A DNA stretch of 64,000 bases. Source: Camarhynchus parvulus (Eukaryota > Chordata > Aves > Passeriformes > Thraupidae). The DNA is taken from positions 14,039,501-14,103,500 of the forward strand of contig NC_044590.1 of the NCBI RefSeq assembly GCF_901933205.1. The letters are read 5' to 3'. Both the position numbers and the translations under genes were made by a program. Each line of letters begins with the position of its first letter. The stretch's first letter is position 1. Positions 1-12,200 of this stretch are shown in pieces. The notes below the pieces were generated by a model. That model did no database searches. It was not told the origin of the DNA and worked only from the letters and a program-made list of their open reading frames with translations.

Positions 1-236
1 TTTCAGAGTTGATGGTGTCTTTTAAAAGAGCACTGAGGACTTTGCAAGGAAAAAGACCAGTAAGTGTGCTTTGATTAATCACTTTGCTCTGAAATACCCG
101 TGTTGGAGTATAGACCAAAGGAAATTACCTTTGGCAGTGTCTGGTAGAACTGCTCAACTCTGGTAGTTTGTCTCATCAAATCACCAGTATTTCATCTGGA
201 CAGTATATGATATGGATTTCCCTTTTGCTCTTTCAG
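1..236. other. PIGU intron (left edge)
   Basis: This is intronic sequence ending in a pyrimidine-rich tract and AG at 235-236, before the first in-window PIGU exon. I see no other feature. Confidence 0.8.
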
Positions 237-3200
237 ACACCGCTGATAATCTATCTCTTTCACTTCCTAATTGAATATGCTGAACTGGTATTCATGGTAA
301 GTGCTCATGGAAAGCTTCTCCTGAAAGGTCCCATTCAGGGAAATGCTGAGTGTGACTTTCTTTTTTCAGTCCTTCAGCCTCCCTGTAGCTCAAATTCCTG
401 CTGAGCTCAGTTAATTAGAAAGGCAGCTTTGCCTGCACAAACCCACATTCAGGCTTTCCCCTTCTTGTACATATTTGTGGTGGTACCTGTTATTGCTTTC
501 TCTGGGTCTGGATTGAAGGCACTTGAGACAGTAGTTCATGTTTGGACTCAGGTGTTTATTATTTCTTATCAGTAAAACAGTCTCACTACTGTTGAGTTCT
601 GCAGCTTTTCATTAGAAGGCACAAAATGGCCAACAATCTCTCGTTACAAGGTCTTCTAAGACTAAACTTTCCAATTAAGAACTGGCACCTAGATTATTTT
701 CCCTTTTAACCCAATAATGATCCCAAGGAGATGGGCACTCTGGGGCAGCTCAGGGCACTGTTATGCTGCCCTGGTGGCCAGGTGGGTTCAGCCAGCTGGG
801 CACTGCCCTAGTGTTGCTGTGCTCTCACTACACCAGTGATTCTCTCTATTGCTCTCATATGCTGCTCTCCATGAACAATTTCTTTCCTCCTAATTCCCCA
901 TTCTCTTGTTTTGTGAATATAAATATTTTTATTCAGCTCATGTCTTCAAGGTGGTGTGTAAGAGCACTGTACAAATCAGCTTTCCAGGATTTTAAAGCTT
1001 GTATTTTGTTCCCCTGAGCTGAGTCAGATCAGAGCTCCTGTTAAATGCTGACCAATATATTTTTCTCCATTTGTTTGTTTTACTTACAATCATCCTGTCC
1101 TTTGCTTTTTTAGATAACTGATGTGCTAACTGCTGTTGCCCTTTACTTGGCAATCCAGGACTTCAACAAAGTTGTGGTAAGCTGACTTCCCAGTGTTGCT
1201 GATCCTCTTCTCCCAGCAGATATAATTATCTTGGGCCAAAGAAAAGATGTGCCAGAGTATGTGGTGTCAAGTTCTTGTTGCAGTAAATCTGGTCATATTT
1301 TAATGATAAACAAACAGGACTGAATGTGGCAGGCAACTGAGGCATTTTAAATTCTCTTGTGGCACTATTACAGTGTCTGTAGCTACACACTGAGGTGATC
1401 ATAGCAGTGTACAATCTTCTCCAGCCTGGGTGTTCTACCTTGGAGAGGGTTTCTTTGCACACGAGCATGAGGTAACACACAGACTAGAAATGTGTAAAGG
1501 AAGGAGTGAAACCTTCCAGCAGTTCTGAGGGGACCCAGATCATTCTTGTGAGCATGGTGAAAGTCTGACATCAAATACTGTATTTGGAGGTGAGTGATTC
1601 CTCCCAGCTCTCAAAGAACATTTTGGGTAAGCAGTGCTCTTTGCAGTTCCAGAAGGGTGGGGATTAGATATCAGCATCAGCAGGGGACTACATTTTCTAC
1701 AGCATGTCTGTGGTCTCCCACCAGGCTATGAGCTTGTTCCCTGTCCTCTGACTTTGAGGTTAAGGAAATAACCCAGGATAGAACTGCAGGCCTGTAAGAA
1801 TTCCACATGTGAGTTACTTTGGTTGTTGAGAATTTACTGCTAGCATCTCTGTCCTTCTGTCTCACCATAACATAATTCAGTCAGTTCATATTTCAGGTTT
1901 CTCTCTTGTCTCTATAGAGAGCCTCCTAAAACAAAAGAGATTGAAGAGAGATTTGTCATAGAAGTATCCATCTTTAAAACAGCAAAGAGTGCATATGTGT
2001 GGGGTTTGGGTTTTCAGGGGCTTGTTTGTTGAACAGTGAATTTATAAAGTTAGCTTTTCATTAGAGATCCAGAAAGGTGTTAGGAAGATTGAGTATTGGA
2101 CTCTAGTGTTGTGAATTGACTGGTAGCTGTGTCAGGACATAGACACAGGTAATTAAGGAAGTTTAAACAAGTAGAAATTATCTGCTTCCTCCTGACTCTC
2201 ACTTCAGGTTTTAAGTATTTGGGAAATTATAGGAGTTTTTTGTTCTCTACGACTCCTCACATAAGTTCTAGCTCACACCAGGGGCTTGAATATGCTCCAA
2301 GTAATAGAAACCCCAGGTAACTGGCTGAGTAATATGAAATAGAATTACACAAGTAGTACACAAAAATGGCTTTCCTGTTCTAACAGTCTGATCATTCTCC
2401 CTTGTTCAGTTCAAAAAGCAGAAGCTCCTAATAGAACTGGATAAATATGCACCAGATGTGGCTGAACTCATCCAGACACCCATGGAGATGCACTACATCC
2501 CCCTCAAGGTAGCACTATTGTAAGTATTGCTCCTGTAGGCTGCAGTGGGCTGCTTTGGTTCCTCAGCTCCCTTTGGGGTTTATTTGTCTCATTTGGTTCT
2601 TCAAAAACTGGCAAAAGTTGGATTTCTTTCCCGCAAAAATTCTGAATTTCCTGTTGGCCCTGAATACTCAGTTTGAACATGAAAAGCAGATGCATTTACA
2701 TGTGCTTGTTGCCAACAAGTAAATTCACTCAGGCCCTTTGAGATGGGCTCAGCAGCAAGGTCATTATCTGGGTAACAAGAATGTTGAGTCAGCACAGATC
2801 ACATTCCCATTTATGTTACCTGTATAATAATGTTATCAAAATTGATCCTCTGCCTTCCAACTTTTTCAGAAAAGTTAGGAGAATTTTTCAGCAACTGGAC
2901 AAAACATCTGAGTGTGTGCTGAATATCACAACTTGAACATCCCAAATGTCACACTTTCAATATCCCAAATTGCTTATAACAGTTAAAAGATGTTTTCATG
3001 TTGTCATTTTATTAATTTCATGTCTTGGTGTTCTTCTATATACTAAACTTTTTTTTTTATTTCAGAAGGCTTCAACTAACATACAAGCAAGGTGCCTACT
3101 GTTACAGATTTTTTAAATTGATATTTTGACACAAAGGAATTATCCAAATTGATATGTATCAGAGAGAGTACTCCATTAGATAAATTGCCATTTTTTCTTG

Positions 3201-6200
3201 TTTTCATATGCATTTTTTAAATGGCACAGTCCCTGTGGCCAGAAGAGTAAAGTGGGTAAATTGCAGACTGTTTTGTACATTGCCACAGCAAAGTTGGCAT
3301 TAAATTGTACCTATCCTGCTGTGAGCTGCCTTCTGGAAATACTGAAAAAGACAGACTGGGACTTGGAGATATAGGAAAATACAAAGAGAGAATTAGGAAA
3401 TCGTCAGCCCTGTCTACTGACTCTGATGAGTAATTTAGTTATTGGCAAGGCTGATCATTACATTGTCATACTTAGGTTTGGAGGACTACCAATACAATTT
3501 TTCTTTGCTCTGAACCTACTTAAATGAGATTATTGTAATTCTTATTTCCAAAAAGAGCTGGCATGCTTGCTAACTAAAGTGTGGCTGAATTCTGGAATGT
3601 AAAGTTGTTAAGAGTTTTTCTGTAATTCCAGTTAAAATGTGTCAGTCTTGCATCGCTGGCTGGTTTTGTGCTCAGATAGGGCCATGGTAAAGGTAAAAGC
3701 TTGCTCTGCCACAGCAGGAGGCTGGGTTGTGGGAATCTCTGCTTATGTCTCAGATTTCATTCCATCATGATTTCTCCTTATTCCTCTTCAGAAGCAGTAG
3801 GTGTGAGTAGCAGAAAAAGTTTCCTTCGGACCAAATAATCCTAGATCTGACTGAATAAATGTATAATGCTTCTGCAAAGCAAGAGTATTTTTGGTAGTAA
3901 TTTTCTAGGCCAGAACTTGCATTTTGGACCTCTTCCCAGTGTTTCACTTCTGTAGCGGGCTCCTTGTGGCCCCTGTGTCCAAGTCTACAATCCAGGGGTC
4001 TGGTTTTTGCTTCAGATTGAAGAACCTGTTCAGCTGAATTAATTTGCTGATGAGAGGATCCCATCAAATGTAAATAAACAAAAAGAAAAGGCAAAGTGCA
4101 TATTTTTTTCCTTTGAACATCTCTTTAATTAGATGCTCCTTTGGATGTAACCTGAGCTTTGCTCTTTTTCAGCTACCTGTTAAACCCCTACACTGTGATG
4201 TCTTGTGTGGCAAAGTCCACCTGCGCCATCAACAACTCTGTCATTGCATTCTTCATTTTAGCTACAATAAAAGGTAACTCAGTGAAGAAAAAAGGGTTCT
4301 TTAGGACTTTTTAGAAAGATAGAAATGTAGCAAAAAAAAAAATCCAGGAGGAGCTTTGCAGATAGGATTGCTACGAAGATCTCAGTGAAACATGGCACAA
4401 ACAGGACTGAAACAAGGTGAAAGTTCTACATGAATTTGTGACTTCGAAAAGACTTTCTAGTCAAGTGAAGATTTACTTTCACCTCAGTGTACCTGAGAGT
4501 TTATGCTAAAAACTGACTCGTTTTCCTGGTTGGCTTCAAATAGTTTTCTGTTCAGGAAGAAACATGTCTGTGTGTTGCAGAACAGAAGAGCTCAGTTGCT
4601 CTTCTTTTGTATGTGAATATGCACTTAAATGTCATACACAATTTATTTTCAGAGCTTATCCTTGAACTTTTATTCAAAAGCAGGCATTTGCCTGCAGCTG
4701 CTATTTGGCTTTCACTCGCAGTTGTAAACATGGTTTGAAATGAACTAATTAAGCTTTGGGGAGGCAGAAGCAGCAACCAAAGACCCAAAACAGCCCAGTG
4801 GAGTAGATTACATCAGAATCACTGTTTCATTCATTTTCTGCATAATGCCAGCTTTCTGTTTCTTTTGACTCCCCAGTGCTAAAGTCTTTTAGCCTATGTG
4901 ATTTGTAATAGTCACCTAAGTTTTAAGGAGTTCTCTGCTGGATCTGAGGAAAGGTCAGTCTGGTCTTTTGTCTCCAGCAGGCACTGCAAAAAAAAACCCA
5001 AAACAAAACAAAAATAAACAAAAAAAAAACAAAAACAAAAAACCAAAACAAAACCTCTGATATAGATGGTTTTTATCTAAAGAAAGTTTTCCTATCATTA
5101 TTGGCTAATTGAGTCAGGAGATGTTTTAATTTAAAAGCATTTGCAATTGCAAACAAGTGGGGTCCATTTAGTTAAACTGATTTTTAACTGTTCACTGATA
5201 CCCTGAGACCAAAACTGTCTCGTGGTTTGTCCCTGACTAGGAGTGTGGCATTCTGGAGTTGAAGTGGGCAAAGAGAATATCAGGTTGTGACTGTGATTTC
5301 TGGGAATCACTGATTTAGATGGGTGCAGAACTGAACACTGGATAAAATACAGGATAGGGAGGTTTCTGTCAGGAGAGTGTAGTTCAAGAGAGGAGTGGCT
5401 CATCATCAGGTAACCCTGTGTTTTCCCTTTCAAAGGAGGAAGCAGAGAGGAGCTCTCTGAGTGTTTGCTGTCAGCAGAGTCACAGTGGTTCAGTGCCCTG
5501 GGTCAGGGCTCTTGCTGTCTGAGCTCTGTTTTTACAGAGGACTTTCATTGAGTCTGTAGCTATAACCAGGCAACTGCGCTGGGTGCTTGCATTTTTTATT
5601 GTTTAACCTGAGATCTTTTGGACATTATTTCTCTTAATTGGCCAAGAATATCTCTGTTATTAGTTGAGAAATGTGAGTGCTCAACACTGAGACACTTCAA
5701 ATAAAGCTGCCTAATAAAGACATATATACTTACAGAATCACTTGGAAAAGTTGTGACAATCCTTTCTATGCCTCAGTTTTGGTATCAGTAAAGCAGAGCT
5801 AATGCTACTCCACTCCTTCAGTGCAGAATTTGCTTGCTCTCTTGCACACAGCTTTGCTGAGGCTGCAACACATTCTGGTGATGAGGTTATCCAGCAAGCC
5901 CAGTATGGCAGTTCTTACATGCAGATATGACTTAAGTGAATGCATTCCCATGCTTTAACAGCAGCCAGCATGGGCTTTATATAGACTGAATTATATGAAT
6001 CTCTTTCTGTGTGTGAATGACAGGAGATATAAACCAGCCAGTGGTTTGTTCTAATGGAATGAGTCATTCTCCATTCAAAATGTCATTAACAAGAGGACAC
6101 CCTGCAGGATACATTCTGCTAAAAACTCCTTTAAGGGGTGTCCTGATACTTGTGAATCCCCTGTAGAGGCTCATGAGTTTCTTCCCATTTGGACTTGCTG

Positions 6201-9200
6201 TCTGTATGGCTGTTTATACTAAAAGTTCCTTATAAACTTTTTTTTCTTTGCAGGTAGTGCCTTCCTCAGTGCTGTGTTCCTGGCCTTAGCAACATACCAG
6301 TCACTCTACCCTCTAACACTGTTTGCTCCAGCACTGCTTTACCTTCTACAGGTAGGTGATTTCTAACTCTTGGTACCTGTTGCTGTCTTGTAGCTGTGCA
6401 GGGACAGTCCTGGGGAGGGGAGTCAGACAAGTGCAGAGTTTCAGCAAAAGTGACTCTCCTCAAGCCATGGCAAGTTTGAACCCTGAATGTGAATGCCTGT
6501 GTTTGGAGAGAAGGAAGCAGGGAGTCTACAGAGCTGGGTGCTGTTTAGCTTGCCCAAAATAAGTGCTGTTCATTGTGTTGTGTGGGCAGCAATGAAGGGC
6601 TCAGACCCAGAGAAGTTCAAAAATACTGGTTTGGGGTTTTAAGGCAAAAGGCGTGTTCTGGCAAGAGGCTGGTTGTTCTTTCTCCCTCTCCATGAATCCC
6701 ACCAGGGCTGCCCTTGCTAATTTTATTCTGCTTTGGCAGCAGGGTGAGGCTGTGATGCCAGCAGAGGCTCAGCTCGCTTCACAGATCACTTTGTGATAGT
6801 GTTCAGTATTTGAAATTCTTACAATTCTGAATGCTGCTGCTGTACATTTCACCAGTCTTTTTTTGTTGCTTCTAATGGTGATGCTTATACCTTATCTTTA
6901 CTTAACTAGCCTGTTCTCAAATCTCTGAGTTTCCAGACAGAATGGGAGTCAGTTCTCATTAATTTTCTTGCTCTGACATGAATGTCTCTTACTTTTTTTC
7001 AGAAATTTTATTATTATTAGTCTTTACAGGAGAAGAACTGTGTAGTCAGTATTGTTTTTTCAGTTTGATGAATTTCAGGAGAATTTGTATCTTTAATATT
7101 TTAGCCTCATTTGTTCTCTTTAGCTTTAGTCAAAGTGAATTGGGAGTGAAGTGCAAGCATTGTACTTGGAATTCACAAACAATAATACAACACAAACACA
7201 ATAAGTGCTTTGATATGTGATTGCCTAATTTGCAGCTTTTAAAGACAGTCATGCCAGTGTGTGTCCTTTTATCTAAATTTGTAAATGAACTTTCCTGCTT
7301 TCTTTGTACAGAATTAAATCGCTTTTCTCCTGCTCTTTTCAATCTGTCCTGCCAAAATTTCTGGTAATGCTGCTTACATTGTCCCAGCAAGTGGGATGAA
7401 ACCTGCTACAACTGAGAAAACCCAGAGCCACAGCAGCCAGGGCAGGTTCTCTGCACATCTCCTGTCACTGCAAATCCCAGGGCCAAATGGAAAAGCCACA
7501 TCACTGACCTGGAGCTGCAGAGTGCTGAGCAATTCCCAAAGGTGTTGGCCCCTATGTGTATTTGTCTGTACACAGGCAGTCAGGGGACCTTTGGGACTGA
7601 GATGTCCCTGTCATGTGACGAGGACATGTGGCAGTGGCAGGACATTGTCTGAGGATGCCAGCTTGCAGAGGGCTCCTCTGTGCTTAGGAGCTCGGTGGGT
7701 GTCCTCTTGCCCTGATTTCAGCAGAGCAGGAGTGCCAGGTGCCGCAGGGTGGGGGTTCTGGAGCAGGGCTTTCGGTCACCCCCTTTTTCTTCAAGAACAT
7801 ACTGAACAAGAGCTCATTGGAAGAATTCTAAGAGCCAGCCTGGGTAATTCACTGACTGAAGAGACAGACATAACTAAAGCACAATCAAACGAATTCTTTG
7901 CCTCTGTGCTCACACATAAGGTTTTGGGATGGCTGTCAGAAACAGACATACATTTCCCAGGAGAGGAAGAAAAAATATCAAAGAAGGTACCATTCAGCCA
8001 GAACAGCTGATCAAGTGGGGTCATGCAGGAGAATACAGCGACCAGTGCAGTATTGCAAACATCTGAGGTACCAGATGTGAGGAGGGGTGTAAATCTTACA
8101 CCTGTGTGTGTGCTCCCACGGGGGACTCACTGCAAGCAGAAATGACCAGCTTTGCTCCTGTATTTTCAATCACAGCTCTGGGAGTGCATGCAATGTGTGT
8201 GACTTAATTGGCCAGAGTGAAGAACAACAAGCAAATTGTGCTTGAAAGCTGCTCCTTCAGATGCCATAGTGCCAATGTTTAATGCTTTCTTTCATCAATT
8301 TGAAATGATGTTCTGAACACTCACACTTTTTTGTGGCTCTCCCCCTGCTGAGGTACTTCTGTTTCTCTTTCAGCGCCAGTTCATACCTATCAAACTGAAA
8401 AGCAAAAGTTTCTGGCTCTACACCATGCAGTATGCATCCCTGTACCTGTGCAGCCTGGTGGTGATTATCTGCCTCTCCTTCTTCCTGCTCAACTCCTGGG
8501 ATTTTATCCCATCTGTTTATGGGTTTATGTAAGTATAAGGATTCTTACTGATGGTTTTCTGTCCAGCCCCACCCTGCCCACACAGACTGTTTCTTGCCCA
8601 TCACACACAGGCATGTGCTTGACCCAGGAAGTGTGTGCTCTGTGATTTACTGGCAATGCAATAAAAGAAAGAATATGTGGAGGAAAGCAGCCATTAGCCA
8701 GCTCCAATTTCTGTTAAATAAATAATAGGAAAAATTAAAGACAGGAGCTGTTTTCCACTGAGTGATTGGAAATGGATTGGGTTGTTGAGCTACCATGGCT
8801 GTGAGATATTCCTCCCTGGAGAAATGTCTACTTGAGAATGGTTTAAATCCTGCTGTGACATCAGGAAAGATTCCTCAGCAGGATTTCAACCTACTCTCCA
8901 TGTTTTCATCCATTTGGTTTCTCTTTCATGGATTTCCAATTTAGGACCTACATCCAGTATCACATAATGATTAATTAATGCAACAGAAGCAGGGCAGGGA
9001 ATAACAACCATTCAAAAATTTACTACGACTTTCTTTTCAAATTTCAGCCTTTCTGTTCCAGACCTGACACCCAATATTGGCCTTTTCTGGTACTTCTTTG
9101 CAGAGATGTTTGAACACTTCAGTCTTTTCTTTGTATGTGTGTTTCAAATCAATGTGTTCTTCTACACCATTCCCTTGGCAATAAAGTTAAAGTAAGTATG

Positions 9201-12200
9201 AATGTCTTTCTCTACCACTATTTTTTTACTCTTAAGTTATCCAGTGAACGCTTCCAAGTCTGAAGTTGGATGTCTTGACCTACAAGCCTGAAAAAAGATT
9301 TTTAACAGGGCTTATCCTCCTCATTTCCCATAGTTTCAGCTCTTCAGTTTCAGTTCCTCTTAAACAGAGTGACTTGGGCTCTGCAGTGGAACTCTGTGTT
9401 GCAAGCATCAACAGAGGCAGCAGAAATGGAGGCTGTACAAGTGCCAGCATAAGGCATTGTAGTCAGAAAGCAAGAACTGGCTGGAACTTCCAGCTCTTCA
9501 TTGTAAGAAAAAATGTGAAACTTGGGGAATTTTCTATCTGACTTCGTTGACTTCTTTCTGATAAAAACACCCATTAACACACCTGGATTCTCAGTGAGCT
9601 TGTCCTTTGGCTTGCACTTGATAGATCAGGTGGACCAGAGGGATAACTGTGGGCTCTGGGCTTCTCCAAATTACCATCAGAGGGCAGGTGCTAATTGCTT
9701 CTGGTGAATAAGGCAGAGCTGGGAAGCACAGTGCAGGTGTAAATGTGCACTGAGGTTGCTGGGTGAGGTCTGTGGCAGATGTGCCTCTCCTGACCCTGCT
9801 GCTCTGCAGGGCAGCTCCATCCACCCCACCCAGCATTTGGAGCCTAGTCTGAAGAGAACAGGGCTGCAGGAGCCTCTTTGAGCCTGTCCTGCAGCGCATC
9901 TGTGCCCTTGCTGATATTCATTTGCAGTTTCCAGAGGCCCTCCTGCATCCTCTTAGCCTTTGTTTTCCTTTCCAGGGAACACCCTGTGTTCTTCCTGTTT
10001 GTCCAGCTTGCCATCATTTCTATCTTCAAGTCCTATCCCACCGTGGGAGATGTTGCACTGTACATGGCCTTCCTTCCAGTCTGGAGCCACCTTTACAGAT
10101 GTAAGTTCTTTGTGCTTGATTATTATTTATCTGGAATGTAAAAGGACCTGCCAAATAATTAAATGGTCACCACTAAACCAAACCAGACCCAAGTTCACAG
10201 GCTCTCATAGCCTCCATGGGGTATCTAGAAGGAGGCTGGATTTTGGAGGTTTTTTCCTCTGGTGATACAGTCCCTAACATGTCTTTAGGACTTGGGTTGA
10301 AATTGGTCAAGGAGGGAATTTTCACTTGTGCCTTATCTTCCCCTTCTCTCCAACTTGTTCTGAAAATTATCTTTTTTATAAGAACCTTTTGCAGTCCTGC
10401 ATCCTCCAGTTGCTTCACTCCCATTTAAGGCTGTGTAATTTGAACAGTGCTCCTGCATTTGGCGAGTCCCCCAGCCTTAAAGCGCTGAATCTTGCAGTTG
10501 TGCTTTGTTTTGTATCTGCTTGATTGCTTAGAGTGAAAGTAACTGAGTTACTCCAAGCAGTTGTCCAGATTTTCTTAAATGCTTCAAAAAGACCCTCTTT
10601 AGAGCTCCTGAAATCACAGAGAGTTTCCTGTGGATTCTCAGGCTCAGGCTATAGAACCTGCTTCCATGGGGAGATTTGGAAGTGTTGTGTTTTCCTGGCA
10701 TTTCTTGCTTAAACCAACTGCTCTGACCAACCATGCCAGGCTGTCCAGGCCTTTCACTGCAGCCTTCTCCAAGCCAGGCCAAGTGTGTTCATGGACAGCT
10801 CACCTGCCTGTTGTAGGAGGCATAATCAGACCTGGAGACCATCTGCTCTGTGGGTTTCAGACTCAGGAGAGCTGAACTCAGCAGCTGTGATGAAACAGGG
10901 CAGGAATCCCCAGACTGGCCCTGAGCACATCACAGCTGTAGCAGGTGATGAACTTCTTGAAGTGCTTGCTCAGCATAGTTCAGTTCCATATTCCACACAT
11001 GCAGGGAGAGGGACAGTCATCTGTCACAGGCTCCCACCCTGCAGTGTGTGAACAGGCCTTCTGAACAAGAAATTTAAAATAGGTGGGAAAAGGTTTGAAT
11101 GCAACAGTGCTCCCAAAACATCATCTGCCCTCAACTGCAGGGTGGTGGGCATGGGCTGAGCTGCAGTCAGGCACAGCAGCACAAGTGTCAGGATGGATTT
11201 CAGCACTGCTACCAAAGGACAGGCATAAGCACTTCACAGACAACTAAACCTCTCCTGGCCTGGTAGTTCCCAGCTCTTTTAGACAAAGTTGTGCTTGGTT
11301 TTTGTTCACCTGACACATACTCAGGCAGACTGCTGGATTCTTGCACCTCCCCTTGTCATGTGTCTGTCAGTGCATTTGGCCTGTATGAGTTTCTTCCTTT
11401 TATGGTGCTTTCATTTCCTTGCCACCTCCCAGGAAACTATCTTGTCCTATAACCCAGAGATGCATTTTTTCCTTTGTCATTAGCTTGATGAGGCAAGGGA
11501 TTAAACTGCTCTGCTTTCCAAATTGGGTGCTGCTGGCATGCCCCTTTGCAGGCTGCTGGTTACTGTAGTATAGATACCAAAAAGCCAAAGTCATCCAAGA
11601 AAGAGTGTTTGGAAGCAGGATCTAGAAGGAAAGAGCTACAAATGGGGATTTCACACTGCAACAAAGGCAGAAGTATTTATTTTGAAGGGAAGTATAGTGG
11701 ATTTCTTATAACCACTATCCAAGAAGTTACTAAAGCAACCTGTGGAAGGTTATTGGAGGAAAATCTTGGCAAGTCCTTCTCACCCCTTGCACCCCCCAAA
11801 TACCATTGCTGGTTGTGTGACCATGACTGCTCAGTAATACATCATTTTAACAGCTGGTTTTCTTTTACAGTCCTCCGGAACATCTTCATCCTGTCATGTG
11901 TGCTCATTTTCTGCTCCTTCCTGTTCCCTGTTCTGTGGCATCTATGGATTTATGCAGGAAGTGCCAACTCCAATTTTTATTATGCCATCACGTTGACTTT
12001 CAACATAGGGCAGGTCAGTAGAGTGAGGCAAACGAAGCTGCACTGTGGGCAGGCTGCTGGAGGGGGTGGCCTGTCAGCAGCAGTGAATCCTGCAGGATGG
12101 GGCTAGCTAGCTCTCTGCATCCTGTGTGGTCCTGCATAGCAGCTTCCTGGCTCTCCTCCTGGATTCTGTCTGTTCCTCAACCCCTGGCACACTAATGGGA

